From: Gammaproteobacteria bacterium
GTDB taxonomy: Bacteria > Pseudomonadota > Gammaproteobacteria > Xanthomonadales > SZUA-5
Direction: 5' to 3'
Length of the DNA: 43,719 nt
Assembly (NCBI GenBank): GCA_030430155.1
Contig: JAUIFV010000017.1
Coordinates: 1 to 43,719, forward strand
Shown: in pieces, positions 18,501 through 26,747 of the stretch
Layout of the letters: every line of letters begins with the position of its first letter
Position numbering within the stretch: the first letter of the stretch is position 1
Position numbers and translations under genes: made by a program
Notes under the pieces: model-generated
What the model was told of the DNA's origin: nothing
The model's input: only the letters and a program-made list of their open reading frames with translations
Database searches by the model: none

Positions 18501-18700
18501 GCGGCGCCGGTTCGGCCAGCCGCTTCACCATCGGCGTGGTGATCATGGCCGGGGTGACCCTGGCCACCCTGCTGACCCTGTTCGTGGTGCCCAGCTTCTA
18601 CATGCTGCTAGCCCCCTACACCCGCTCCCCAGAGGCCCTGGCCCGGCAGCTGGAAAAGGACGAGCAGGGAGCGCCAGGTGGTGAGGAAGTGATGGTCTGA
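15578..18700 (+). CDS. RND-family efflux pump, inner membrane permease
   Basis: The 1040-residue hydrophobe/amphiphile efflux (AcrB/MexB-type) permease length is typical. The first membrane helix follows ISVRRPVLAIVGSLLL. Two large periplasmic porter loops follow, and twelve helices can be traced. The proton-relay acidic pair is D401-D402 in LVVDDAIVVLEN. The second-half counterpart carries the lysine in LIGLAAKNGILIVEFANQLR. The protein is predicted to exchange protons for drugs or other amphiphiles. Substrates cannot be deduced, and it is closer in style to simple two-gene MexK/VexF-like pumps than to AcrB operons. No regulator lies next to it. Confidence 0.94.
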   Translation: MVISDISVRRPVLAIVGSLLLVVLGVLSFQQLPLREVPNIDPPVVSIDVNYRGASAAVVESRITQVIEDAVQGIAGIDTVESRSRAGRSDVTLTFNLNRDIEAAANDVRDAVARTVENLPQDADPPEVFKVEGDADVILWLNLTSERMDTLALTDYAERFVVDRLSSVDGVARVRVGGGLRYAMRVWLDREALAARGLTVSDVASALRRENIELPAGKLESVQRDFTLRVSRGYQDADDFRALVVGRAADQRLVRLGEVARVELGAEENRTYYRGNGQPQVGLGIIKQSNANAIEVSRGVKAVAERIADSLPEGTTLLVAVDTSEFIEAAISEVYFTLAITMALVIGVIYLFLGSARAALIPAVTVPVCLIASFSALYALGFSINLLTLLALVLSIGLVVDDAIVVLENCQRRVDLGESRLLAAWRGAKQVGFAVIATTAVLISVFVPIAFMEGNLGRLFRELAVAISAAVAVSSLVALSLSPVMCAALLTPANSHAGWAHRVDRYTAALSERYRALLERTVDRVVPMVLLLAVACAGVYGLLKVIPDELAPPEDRGVFFAILNGPEGAGFDYTRRNMEQIEGRLAKMVDDGVIRRVITRAPRGWGGSSEDMHTGVAIAIMAPWNQRQMSTPEAMERFRQDLDDLPGMRVFARARQGLVRTRGTPLQFVLVGPDYATLVEWRDQLLEKLEENPRLVSLDSDYDETRPQMRVDIDRVRAADLGVSTQEIGTTLETMFGARRVTTFQRDGEEYEVMLQAEAEDRADPSDLNNLYVRSDSGQLIALSNLVSLRELAEPSTFNRYNRLRAITISGQVVPGYPLGEALAYVEDAARTVLPEQAAWDYKGESREYKLSGEAAWISFALALLVVYLVLAAQFESFIHPLVIMLTVPLAVLGALIGLWLADSSVNLYSQIGIVMLIGLAAKNGILIVEFANQLRDAGRTVRDAVLESAAVRLRPIVMTSLSTVIGALPLVLASGAGSASRFTIGVVIMAGVTLATLLTLFVVPSFYMLLAPYTRSPEALARQLEKDEQGAPGGEEVMV

Positions 18701-18781
18701 GTGCGGGAGCCCCCGAGCGCCGGCCGTTGTCGCTCTTGATTTTCTGGCTACTGGAACTGGCTACTGGTACTAGGCAGTTCC

Positions 18782-19264
18782 CTAATCTCTAAAGTTCTCA
18801 AACTGCAGCGGCATCTCCCACTCCTCGCTCTTGAGCAGGGCGATCGCCGCCTGTAGATCGTCGCGCTTCTTGCCCTGCACGCGCAGCTTGTCGCCCTGTA
18901 TCTGACTGTCCACCTTGAGCTTGGCCGCCTTGAGCTTCTTGCCGATCTCCTTGGCCATGGGCTGCTCGATGCCCTGTTTCAAAGTGGCGTGCTGGACGGC
19001 CTGGGACAGGTTGATCTCGGGGTCGGAGAGCTCCATGCACAGCACGTCGATGCCGCGATTGACCAGCTTGGGCTTGAGGATGTCGAGCATCTGCTGCAGC
19101 TGGAACTCGCTCTCGGTCTTGATCGTGATCACGAATTCGTTGAGCTCGAAGCTGGAGTTGGTGCCCTTGAAGTCAAAGCGGTTGGACAGCTCCCTTCGAG
19201 CCTGATCGACCGCGTTGATGACTTCGTGCTTGTCCAGCTTGGAGACGATATCGAAAGTCGGCAT
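18782..19264 (-). CDS. yajQ: YajQ-family nucleotide/cyclic di-GMP-binding protein
   Basis: This 160-residue protein matches YajQ along its length. It opens MPTFDIVSKLDKHEVINAVD, continues with RELSNRFDFKGT, and has the later K-x-x-KLKVDSQIQGD-x-LRVQGKKRDDLQ block. In Xanthomonas and Pseudomonas, YajQ proteins bind cyclic di-GMP and modulate transcription factors, and other work reports tRNA or nucleotide binding. The nearby diguanylate cyclase at 10990 is a possible but unproven source of ligand. It is a single-gene unit diverging from the propeller protein gene. Confidence 0.95.
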   Translation of the reverse strand: MPTFDIVSKLDKHEVINAVDQARRELSNRFDFKGTNSSFELNEFVITIKTESEFQLQQMLDILKPKLVNRGIDVLCMELSDPEINLSQAVQHATLKQGIEQPMAKEIGKKLKAAKLKVDSQIQGDKLRVQGKKRDDLQAAIALLKSEEWEMPLQFENFRD

Positions 19265-19443
19265 CGGTAGCCTCTGCGTCGCGAAAGCCCGCTAGTGTAG
19301 CCGAGCGTTTGGCGCCCAGCAGACCGGTGTGGTGCCTTCTGGCCACGACCTCAAGCAAACCTCAACCACAAATCGACCGGACCACAGGCCGACGATCGGC
19401 CGCTCGCGGATGCTTGCAGCCCCTGTCTACGGAGAGTTGGTAC

Positions 19444-20709
19444 ATGCTGCGCATGCTTGTTGTATTGCTGACGCTGGTCGGCCCGGTCAGCGCCCAGGAC
19501 GTGGCCACCGTGGTCACCGGCATCGATGCACCCGACGGACTGATCGTTGGCGATGACGGCACTCTGTATGCCGCCAAATACACCTTTCCCCCAGAGATAG
19601 GCGGCGTCTTTGCCGTGGACGGCAACGGCACTATTTCCACCCACATCGCCAACCTGCAGGGACCGGCAGGGATGGATTTCGGGGCCGATGGCGCGCTCTA
19701 TGTGGCCGTCTACAACGCCAACACCATCGTCCGCAGACTGCCCGGCGGTGCCGTGCAGACCTTCGCCACCGGCATGAATGGCCCCATCGGCATCGAGTTC
19801 GGCCCCGATGGGATGCTCTACGTCGCCAACTACGGGTCGACCAACATCGCTCGTATAGACGCCTCCGGCCGCAGCGAGCTGTACGCCCACGTCCCCGGAC
19901 TGCGTGAAGCCTCCAGCGTGACCTTCGACGACGCCGGCAACCTCTATGTGGTGGGCTACAGCGATGGTCGTGTCTTCAAGGTGACCCCACAGCGCGAAGT
20001 GAGCGTGTTTGCACAAAGCCCGGCCGGCTCCGGTTTTGTGCGCTACGCCAACGGCTTTCTCTATCTCTCCAATGCGGTCAATCACAGCATCGAACGGGTC
20101 AATGCGCAGGGCGTGGTGGAGCGCTTTGTCGGCGACGGCGTCGCCGGCTTTCGCGATGGACCGCGGGAAACCGCGCGGCTGAACTCACCCAACGGCATTG
20201 CGATCAGTCCCGACCAGCGCCGGCTGTACATCATCGAAGCGGGCAATCGCGCCATCCGCGTGGTGGCGCTGGACGACACATTCAGCATCAACCAGGGCAT
20301 GGCTGGCGCCTGGTTCAACCCCCAGACCAGCGGTCAGGGCGTGCTCTTCGATATCGAGCCGCAAAGCCGGTTCGCCTTCGCCGCGATCTTCACCTACGAA
20401 AGCGCCGTCGCGGCCAAGCTTGGCGCGCCCGAACACCGCTGGCTTACCCTGCAGGGAAACTACCAGGGCGATACCGCGCAGCTGCAGATCTTCCTGACCA
20501 GCGGCGGCGTCTTCGATCAGCCCGTGCCGACGACTACCGTGCCGATCGGCACCGCGACGGTGCAGTTCCAGTCCTGCCAGGCTGCGCGCATGGACTATCG
20601 GCTCGATCAGCCCGCGCTCAGCGGCAGCATCGATCTGCAGCGGGTGATCCCGGGTAGCGAAGCCCTATGTGAGCAGCTCGCGCTACCGACGGGCGTTCGC
20701 CTTCAATAG
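19444..20709 (+). CDS. Secreted NHL/SMP-30-type beta-propeller protein with C-terminal W-F-N-P domain
   Basis: This 421-residue secreted protein is read from the ATG at 19444, which has GGAG upstream and a signal peptide (MLRMLVVLLTLVGPVSAQD). Residues about 20-280 contain six propeller-like repeats of the form PDGLIVGDDGTLYAA / FGADGALYVAVYNANTI / SPNGIAISPDQRRLYI, typical of NHL/SMP-30 folds. The C-terminal part (about 285-421) starts MAGAWFNPQTSGQGVLFDIE. I recall this W-(Y/F)-N-P..GQG domain at the end of many secreted proteins of Lysobacterales, function unknown. There is no clear metal-site assignment. It converges on the regulator gene ending at 20769. Confidence 0.84.
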   Translation: MLRMLVVLLTLVGPVSAQDVATVVTGIDAPDGLIVGDDGTLYAAKYTFPPEIGGVFAVDGNGTISTHIANLQGPAGMDFGADGALYVAVYNANTIVRRLPGGAVQTFATGMNGPIGIEFGPDGMLYVANYGSTNIARIDASGRSELYAHVPGLREASSVTFDDAGNLYVVGYSDGRVFKVTPQREVSVFAQSPAGSGFVRYANGFLYLSNAVNHSIERVNAQGVVERFVGDGVAGFRDGPRETARLNSPNGIAISPDQRRLYIIEAGNRAIRVVALDDTFSINQGMAGAWFNPQTSGQGVLFDIEPQSRFAFAAIFTYESAVAAKLGAPEHRWLTLQGNYQGDTAQLQIFLTSGGVFDQPVPTTTVPIGTATVQFQSCQAARMDYRLDQPALSGSIDLQRVIPGSEALCEQLALPTGVRLQ

Positions 20710-20768
20710 CCGGCGCCGGCGCTGGTGCCCGAGCAGCGACGTCGGGTGCGGCGTCGGCGCGAGTGGGT

Positions 20769-22838
20769 TCAGCGCGGCGCGAAGGTCAGTTCCACCAGAT
20801 CCGTACTCACCGGCGTGGCGTGGCTCCAGGCCAGCTGTTCCAGGTCCGGCGACAGTGACACCGCCGTAGGTGCGGCTGCGGCGGGGAACTCAAAGACCTC
20901 GGTCATGGACTGGTCCGCAGGGTCCATGCGAACGAAGGTGGCGCGATCGTCTGACCAGACCACGCTGTAGATATGCTCGCCGCGCAGGGTCCAGTCCCAA
21001 CACGATGGCAGTGTCAGGGGCAAGGTCAGCGGCTGGTCCGTATCGCTCTGATACGGCCTGAGGTAGAGCTGACCGGTGTCGGCGTTGCAGTAGTAGAGGT
21101 CACCGCTGTCGTTGCTGAAACTGACCAATCCACCCTGGGTGTGCAATGGCACAGGCTCGGCGGCGGTGGTCAGATCCAGCGCGTAGACGTCCCAGCTCGC
21201 GCCATCGTAGGCCGAAAAATGGATGGTGCCAGGGCGCGAGGACCAGCTCGGAAATCGCGGCAGCGTCAGCGCCAACGGCTGCAGATCGGCGGGCGAGACC
21301 ACCGTGCGCACGACCTCCGCATCGACGTCTAGCAGGATGATGGAGTCATCCTGGAAGGCCAGCAGCTGGCGCCCGTTCGCGCTAGGCCGCAGCATGCCGA
21401 TCTCCGACATCTCATCGAAACGGGTGATCGGCCTGCTTTGGCCGTTGCCGCTGACCCAGATTTCCGGCCAGCCGCTGCGCTGGCTGACCCAGAACAGCCG
21501 GTCGTTGGCCAGCGCCGGTTGCGCATCGGCTGCAGTTGAATTGGCGTAATCCAGCGCTGCGCCTGAGCGCAGTGCAGCGAGTTGGATATCGCCCACGCCG
21601 CCGGAGGTCATTGTCATCGCATAGCGCTCCTGGCCAGGCGCGGCGGCGATTTCGGCGTGCCGGGTGGCCGATTCAACCCACAACCCGAGCTGCCCGGATA
21701 CCGGGTCGAGCAGGTCGGTGCGGCGCGGCGATGTGCCCAGCAGGATCTCGCCAGCGGCTGAGAATGCCAATCGAGGCTCCTCTGAACGAACTCGGCGCAT
21801 GCTGCGGTGGCTGTAGTCGTCGATGCTCACCAGCAGCACGTCGGTTTGGGTCCACTCGACGTTTCTCGCCACCATGATGCGCCCGCTGGCGGGGTGTGAG
21901 AGTACTTTCAGATCGCCACTGCCGGGACCGGGCGCGGCCAGCTCAAAGGGCAGCTCAGCACCCGCCAGGTCGACTCGACGCAGCCTGCTTTGCGCGCCTG
22001 ATGTCGTTTGATCGGTGTACAACAGGGACCGCCCGTCGGGAGCCCAGGCTACCGACGGCGGCCGCCGCAGTGAGCAAACCGGAAGCCGCTTAGGCGTCCT
22101 CTCGATGCGGCCATTCGCACTCACGTCGACGATACTGAGCAGACAGCGTTCGCCCACCGACCCGAATGCCAAGCGCCGTCCAGCCGGGGCCCAGACCGCA
22201 GGGCCTGGCAACCCGGAAACTTCCATCAGCCGCTGCGGCGATGACCCATCGGCGCGGAGCCAGCTGAGCCACAGCTCGTGGGCGCCGGTCTCAGTCTGGT
22301 AGTTGAACACCAGCCAGTCCCCGTCGGCGGAATAGGCCGGCGCCCACTCGTTGCCGCTCTTGGTGATCAGATTCCTGAACTTGGGGACCCGCGCCGAACT
22401 GCTGTGACCAGCGTCGTTGGGTCGGTAGAGCAGCGCCACGGCCAGGGCGATCAGCGCAGCGGAGGCGATCGCAAGCCATCGCATTGATAGCGTCGATGCG
22501 GCGGGAGCCGATAGCGCTCGTATCGGCACGGCCAGGCGGTAGCCGCGGCGCGGAATGGTCTCGATGACCTCGGCTGGAGCGCCGACTTCGACGAAGGCCT
22601 TGCGCAGCTCGGCAATGGCGCGATAGGCGACATGCTGGGTGACCACCCGGTCCGACCAGACTTCGGCGATGAGCAGTTCTGTACTGACCGGCTGGCCTGC
22701 GCCTCGGGCCAGGCAAACCAACACATCCATCACCCGCGCTTCCACCACCCGCGTGGTTGCGCCGCGGATCAGGTTGCGCGAGGGCAGGACTTCGATCTCG
22801 CCTATTCGAAAGCCGGTTCGGGCGTTCAACGGCGTCAT
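20769..22838 (-). CDS. Membrane-anchored winged-helix regulator with TolB-like propeller (CadC/ToxR-like)
   Basis: This 689-residue one-component regulator begins with an OmpR/PhoB-type winged-helix DNA-binding domain (residues about 10-105). Its key segments are REDUCED to VVEARVMDVLVCLARGAGQP, LLIAEVWSDRVVTQHVAYRA, and the wing ETIPRRGYRL. A single membrane helix follows (about 118-140, RWLAIASAALIALAVALLY). The periplasmic part is a WD40/TolB-like propeller with repeats such as YSADGDWLVFNYQ, WAPAGRRLAFGS and WAPDGRSLLY. This CadC-like layout is expanded in Lysobacterales. Ligand and targets are unknown. A palindromic repeat lies just upstream of the start. Confidence 0.9.
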   Translation of the reverse strand: MTPLNARTGFRIGEIEVLPSRNLIRGATTRVVEARVMDVLVCLARGAGQPVSTELLIAEVWSDRVVTQHVAYRAIAELRKAFVEVGAPAEVIETIPRRGYRLAVPIRALSAPAASTLSMRWLAIASAALIALAVALLYRPNDAGHSSSARVPKFRNLITKSGNEWAPAYSADGDWLVFNYQTETGAHELWLSWLRADGSSPQRLMEVSGLPGPAVWAPAGRRLAFGSVGERCLLSIVDVSANGRIERTPKRLPVCSLRRPPSVAWAPDGRSLLYTDQTTSGAQSRLRRVDLAGAELPFELAAPGPGSGDLKVLSHPASGRIMVARNVEWTQTDVLLVSIDDYSHRSMRRVRSEEPRLAFSAAGEILLGTSPRRTDLLDPVSGQLGLWVESATRHAEIAAAPGQERYAMTMTSGGVGDIQLAALRSGAALDYANSTAADAQPALANDRLFWVSQRSGWPEIWVSGNGQSRPITRFDEMSEIGMLRPSANGRQLLAFQDDSIILLDVDAEVVRTVVSPADLQPLALTLPRFPSWSSRPGTIHFSAYDGASWDVYALDLTTAAEPVPLHTQGGLVSFSNDSGDLYYCNADTGQLYLRPYQSDTDQPLTLPLTLPSCWDWTLRGEHIYSVVWSDDRATFVRMDPADQSMTEVFEFPAAAAPTAVSLSPDLEQLAWSHATPVSTDLVELTFAPR

Positions 22839-22848
22839 TGGCAGTTAG

Positions 22849-23024
22849 CCTGCATCATCCCGAATCTTCTACTGCGGATTCCGCAGACGAGCTGTGCCGC
22901 GGCTTGCTCCCTTCGGTCGACTTGACGTACAGCCGAGTACGCCTTCGTCGACATCAAGGTCCGCGATCCGCACCACAGCACGCCTGCGAAACCCTCGCGA
23001 CGAACATTCATGAATAATCCGGGC
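22849..23024. repeat. Long multi-arm palindromic repeat, copy 1
   Basis: This element of about 176 bases is homologous to the one at 25316-25498. Arms CGCAGACGAGCTGTG (22882-22896) and CACAGCACGCCTGCG (22974-22988) pair with two mismatches. A central hairpin has GTCGAC (22916-22921) pairing with GTCGAC (22947-22952) and GTAC pairing with GTAC inside it. The outer arms have diverged on the left side. It fills the space between the start of the winged-helix regulator and the stop of yicC. Confidence 0.8.
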
Positions 23025-23026
23025 GT

Positions 23027-23890
23027 CTACTCCAGGTTTTGCAGTTGCTCGCGAATCTGCTCCACCAGCACCTTCATCTCCACCGCCAGGGAGGTGCTGC
23101 CGGCGGCGACCGATTTGGAGCCGAAGGTGTTCACTTCACGCAGCAGCTCCTGGAGCAGAAAATCCAGCCGCCGGCCGACCGGCTCCGACAGCCCCAGCAC
23201 CCGGCGCACCTCGGCCAGATGGATCCCCAAACGGTCCAGCTCCTCGTCCACGTCCGAGCGGGTCAGCAGCAGCGCCAGCTCCTGCTCCATGCGGGTGGGG
23301 TCGACCTGCACGTCCAGATCGGCGATGCGCTGGGCGAGCTTGTCGCGCAGCCCCTGACGGATCTCCGGCAGCTGTTCGATGGCCAGCCGGCGCTGCTCCT
23401 CCAGGCCTGTGACGCGCTCCAGCATCAGCGCGGCGAGGCGGTCACCCTCGCGCCGGCGGGCGGCTTCAAAGGCATCCAGGAGCTGTTCCAGCAGAGCCAA
23501 CAGCTGGCCCTGCAGCAGCTCCAGATCGACCTCGGCGCGGGCCATCAGATCGGGCTGGCTGAGCAGCTCGGTGAGGCTGCCCGGGGCCAGCTGCGGGAAG
23601 CGTTCGGCGAGTTGGGCGATGACCTTGGCCAGGGCGTCGGCGGCCTGCTCGTCGACCTCGCCGCGGCGGCTCACTCCGGCACTGCGGATGCGCACGCTGA
23701 AGTCGGTCTTACCGCGACTGACCCGTTTGCCAATGGCCTGACGCAGTGCCGATTCCAGCGGCCGCAGCTCTTCGGGCATGCGTAGCCCCAGCTCCAGAAA
23801 GCGGTGATTGACGCTGCGGATTTCCAGGCTGAGCAGGCCCAGATCGGTTGCGCCTTCGACGCTGGCGAAGGCGGTCATGCTGCGCGGCAT
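23027..23890 (-). CDS. yicC: YicC family endoribonuclease/stress protein
   Basis: The 287-residue length equals E. coli YicC when the ATG at 23890 is used; a longer frame upstream is not protein-like. The N terminus PRSMTAFASVEG and the following EIRSVNHRFLELGLRMPEEL are the family signature. The C-terminal region includes RMEQELALLLTRSDVDEELDRL, the FLLQELLREVNTFGSKS block and VEMKVLVEQIREQ. YicC proteins have been reported to be RNases. It diverges from rph, a common gammaproteobacterial arrangement. Confidence 0.95.
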   Translation of the reverse strand: MPRSMTAFASVEGATDLGLLSLEIRSVNHRFLELGLRMPEELRPLESALRQAIGKRVSRGKTDFSVRIRSAGVSRRGEVDEQAADALAKVIAQLAERFPQLAPGSLTELLSQPDLMARAEVDLELLQGQLLALLEQLLDAFEAARRREGDRLAALMLERVTGLEEQRRLAIEQLPEIRQGLRDKLAQRIADLDVQVDPTRMEQELALLLTRSDVDEELDRLGIHLAEVRRVLGLSEPVGRRLDFLLQELLREVNTFGSKSVAAGSTSLAVEMKVLVEQIREQLQNLE

Positions 23891-23984
23891 GTGGATTCCC
23901 GTTGGTTGCGAGGTGGCCAATGGTAATCGATGGCCGGTGCTAAACTGCCCGACCTCTACATTCCAGCAATAAACGGAGCAGACC

Positions 23985-24707
23985 ATGGCACAGCGACCCA
24001 GCGGACGGGCCGCCGATCAGCTGCGCGCGGTGAGTTTCCAGCGCGGTTTCACCCGTCACGCCGAAGGCTCGGTGTTGGCCAGTTTTGGCGACACCAAGGT
24101 GCTGTGCACAGCAAGCGTGGAGGAGCGGGTGCCGGGCTTTCTGCGCGGCAAAGGCGAAGGCTGGGTGACCGCCGAGTACGCCATGCTGCCGCGCGCCACC
24201 CACAGCCGCAATCAGCGCGAAGTCAGCCGCGGCAGCCCCAGCGGCCGCACCCACGAGATCCAGCGCCTGATCGGCCGCTCGCTGCGCGCGGTGATCGACA
24301 GGGCCGCGCTGGGCGAGCGCACCATCACCCTGGACTGTGACGTACTCCAGGCTGACGGCGGCACCCGCACCGCGGCGATCAGCGGCGCCTACGTGGCGCT
24401 GGTCGATGCGGTGCGCTCGGTGCAGCGCAAGGGCCTGATCAAGAAGGATCCCATCCACGGTCAGGTGGCGGCGATATCGGTGGGCATCTACGGCTCGACC
24501 CCGGTGCTCGATCTGGACTACGCCGAGGACTCCAGCTGCGAGACCGACATGAACGTAGTGATGAATGACGCCCTGGCCTTCATCGAGCTGCAGGGCACCG
24601 CCGAGGGTCACGCCTTCCGCGACGAAGAGCTCAGCGAGATGCTGCGTCTGGCGCGCAAGGGCATCGGCGAGCTGCACGTCATGCAGATCCAGGCGCTGGC
24701 GGAATAA
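23985..24707 (+). CDS. rph: Ribonuclease PH
   Basis: RNase PH is a phosphate-dependent exoribonuclease that trims tRNA 3' ends. The 240-residue protein has the usual opening [20 protein letters not shown], the phosphate-site stretch [17 protein letters not shown][18 protein letters not shown], and the [20 protein letters not shown] block. The C terminus is complete, unlike the frameshifted gene of E. coli K-12. Its stop TAA overlaps the rdgB start as TAATG, so the two are coupled. Confidence 0.97.
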   Translation: MAQRPSGRAADQLRAVSFQRGFTRHAEGSVLASFGDTKVLCTASVEERVPGFLRGKGEGWVTAEYAMLPRATHSRNQREVSRGSPSGRTHEIQRLIGRSLRAVIDRAALGERTITLDCDVLQADGGTRTAAISGAYVALVDAVRSVQRKGLIKKDPIHGQVAAISVGIYGSTPVLDLDYAEDSSCETDMNVVMNDALAFIELQGTAEGHAFRDEELSEMLRLARKGIGELHVMQIQALAE

Positions 24708-25318
24708 TGTCCGCACTTCCGACTCGCCTGCTGCTGGCCAGCCATAACGCCGGCAAGCTGGCCGAGCTGCGCGCCCTGCTGGCTGATTTGCCGCTGGAGC
24801 TGTGCGACGCGCTGAGTCTGGGTCTGCCGGTGCCCGAGGAACCGGCCGCCACCTTCGTTGAGAACGCCCTGCTCAAGGCCCGTCATTGCGCGGCGCTGAC
24901 CGGGTTGCCGACCCTGGCCGACGATTCCGGATTGATGGTCGACGCCCTGGATGGCGGCCCGGGACTGCACACCGCCCGCTATGCCGGCCCCGACGCCAGC
25001 GCCAAGGACAACATCGCCAAGCTGCTGGCCGCGCTGGGCGATCGACCGGATGCCGAGCGCGGCGCCACCTTCGTCGCCGTAGTGGTCTTCCTGCGCCATG
25101 CCGAAGATCCCCTGCCGTTGATCGCCCAGGGGCTGTGGCGCGGTCGCATCCTGCAGCAGCCCACCGGCAGCGAAGGCTTCGGCTATGACCCGGTGTTTTT
25201 CGATCCGGCACACGATCTGGGCGTGGCGCAGATGCCCGCCGAGCTGAAGGACCGCATCAGTCATCGCGGTCAGGCACTGAGCGCGCTGCGCGAAGGCTTG
25301 AGCCAGCTGTACAAGTAG
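24707..25318 (+). CDS. rdgB: Non-canonical purine NTP pyrophosphatase (dITP/XTP)
   Basis: RdgB hydrolyses dITP, XTP and related nucleotides to monophosphates, keeping them out of DNA. The 203-residue protein has the nucleotide-binding start LLLASHNAGKLAELRALL, the ADDSGLMVDALDG-x-PG-x-x-(T/S)ARYAG motif, and the C-terminal GFGYDPVFF and ISHRGQAL-x-AL blocks. It overlaps rph by one base. Its TAG stop is the first three bases of a long palindromic repeat that separates it from hemW. Confidence 0.96.
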   Translation: MSALPTRLLLASHNAGKLAELRALLADLPLELCDALSLGLPVPEEPAATFVENALLKARHCAALTGLPTLADDSGLMVDALDGGPGLHTARYAGPDASAKDNIAKLLAALGDRPDAERGATFVAVVVFLRHAEDPLPLIAQGLWRGRILQQPTGSEGFGYDPVFFDPAHDLGVAQMPAELKDRISHRGQALSALREGLSQLYK

Positions 25319-25498
25319 CCCGCATAATCCATGAGTCTTCTACTGCGACCGCCGGAGAGCCGCTGTGGCGCGATCTGCTCCCTACGATCGACTCGACGTA
25401 CTGTTCAAGTACGCCTTCATCGATCTCCAGTCCGCGGACCGCACCACAGCGGCTCTCCAACGCCCTCGCTACGAACACTCATGGGAATATGCGGGCTA
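25316..25498. repeat. Long multi-arm palindromic repeat, copy 2
   Basis: This 183-base element fills the entire rdgB-hemW gap. Outer arms begin TAGCCCGCATA (25316) and end TATGCGGGCTA (25498), about 20 bases each with one mismatch and one bulge. Middle arms GGAGAGCCGCTGTGG (25354-25368) and CCACAGCGGCTCTCC (25444-25458) pair perfectly. A central hairpin has GATCGA/TCGATC and GTACT/AGTAC. The element contains the rdgB stop codon and ends five bases before the preferred hemW ATG. Confidence 0.85.
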
Positions 25499-25503
25499 AG
25501 GCG

Positions 25504-26649
25504 ATGCTGACCCCGCCGCTGTCGCTGTACGTGCACCTGCCCTGGTGCGTGCGCAAATGTCCCTACTGCGACTTCAATTCCTATCAGCGCGGTACTGAAG
25601 GCATTCCCGAGCGCGGCTACGCCGAGGCCCTGCTCGCCGATCTGGATCAGGACCTGGCCTGGATCGCTCCTCGCCCGCTGCAGAGCATCTTCTTCGGCGG
25701 CGGCACGCCCAGCCTGTTCTCGGGTGAGAGCATTGCCCAGCTGCTGCGCGATTTCGCCCAGCGCCTGCCCTTTGCCGACGATATCGAGATCACCCTGGAG
25801 GCCAACCCCGGCGCCGCCGAGCACGATCGTTTCGACGCCTACCGCCAGGCCGGGGTGAATCGACTCTCGCTGGGGGTGCAGAGCTTCGACGATGTCACCC
25901 TCAAGCGCCTGGGCCGGATCCACAGCGCCGGTCAGGCCGAACAGGCCTTCGCCGCCGCCCGCCGCGCCGGCTTCAAGCGCATCAACATCGACCTGATGTA
26001 CGCGCTGCCGGCGCAGGACCTGCGCGCCGCTCGCGACGATCTGGTCCGCGGGCTGGCGCTGGCGCCGGAGCATTTGTCCTACTACCACCTGACCATGGAA
26101 CCGAACACCGCCTTCCACGCGCAGCCGCCGGCGGATCTGCCTGATGAGGATCTTGCCTACCAGATCCAGGATCAGGGCCAACGACTGCTCGCCGATGCCG
26201 GCTTTTCGCAGTACGAAATCAGCGCCTACGCGCAGCCCGGCCAAGCCAGCCGCCACAACCTCAATTACTGGCAGTTTGGCGATTACCTGGGGATCGGCGC
26301 CGGCGCTCACGGCAAGCTGACCCTGGCCGACGGTCGGTTGTGGCGCAGCGCCAAACGCCGCAATCCGCGCAGCTATCAGCAGCTGGCCGGCAGCGAGCAG
26401 CGCCTGGACAGCGCCGCCGCCATTGCCGACGAGCAGCGTCTGTTCGAGTTCATGCTCAATGCGCTGCGATTGCGCGATGGGGTCCCGGCCGAGCTGCTTA
26501 CGGAACGAACCGGGATGGACCCGGAGCAGCAGCCCGCCATCGTTGCAGCGCGGGCCAAAGGGCTGCTCGTTGACAATCCGAAGCGGCTGCAGGCCAGTGA
26601 ATTGGGCTGGCGGTATTTGAATGATCTGCAGGGGATGTTTCTTAGCTAA
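25504..26649 (+). CDS. hemW: Radical SAM heme chaperone HemW
   Basis: HemW is a radical SAM protein that binds heme and delivers it to respiratory enzymes; it was formerly annotated as coproporphyrinogen oxidase-like. The SAM cluster motif is CVRKCPYCDF (C-x3-C-x2-C). It is followed by SIFFGGGTPSLF, EITLEANPG, NRLSLGVQSF, NIDLMYALP and YYHLTMEPNT. The ATG at 25504 gives MLTPPLSLYVHLPWC, aligned with the family start and 381 residues (E. coli 378). An ATG at 25489 lies inside the palindromic repeat. The stop TAA sits in the first bases of a GGGCCCAGGG-type repeat. Confidence 0.95.
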   Translation: MLTPPLSLYVHLPWCVRKCPYCDFNSYQRGTEGIPERGYAEALLADLDQDLAWIAPRPLQSIFFGGGTPSLFSGESIAQLLRDFAQRLPFADDIEITLEANPGAAEHDRFDAYRQAGVNRLSLGVQSFDDVTLKRLGRIHSAGQAEQAFAAARRAGFKRINIDLMYALPAQDLRAARDDLVRGLALAPEHLSYYHLTMEPNTAFHAQPPADLPDEDLAYQIQDQGQRLLADAGFSQYEISAYAQPGQASRHNLNYWQFGDYLGIGAGAHGKLTLADGRLWRSAKRRNPRSYQQLAGSEQRLDSAAAIADEQRLFEFMLNALRLRDGVPAELLTERTGMDPEQQPAIVAARAKGLLVDNPKRLQASELGWRYLNDLQGMFLS

Positions 26650-26698
26650 GGGCAAAGAAAGGGCCCAGGGGAGAGCGGAGAAAGGGCCCAGGGCCCAG
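26646..26698 (+). repeat. GGGCCCAGGG-type repeat array, left arm
   Basis: The array begins CTAAGGGCAAAG, in which TAA is the hemW stop, and contains three GGGCCC cores. An inverted counterpart lies at 27319-27358. The two arms enclose the small secreted-protein gene at 26874-27230. Confidence 0.7.
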
Positions 26699-26747
26699 TT
26701 GGGAAGCCGGGATCTCGGGCTGAATCGCCTCCAACGGATGGCTCTGC

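Noticed and set aside
18701-18781. Repeated CTGGCTACTGG wording after the RND pump gene
   Set aside because: There are only two short, adjacent near-copies, with no stem and no further copies noticed. It is too little to call a repeat.
25489-25503. Upstream ATG for hemW
   Set aside because: It lies inside the palindromic repeat and adds five residues not found in the family. It remains possible, but the ATG at 25504 fits better.
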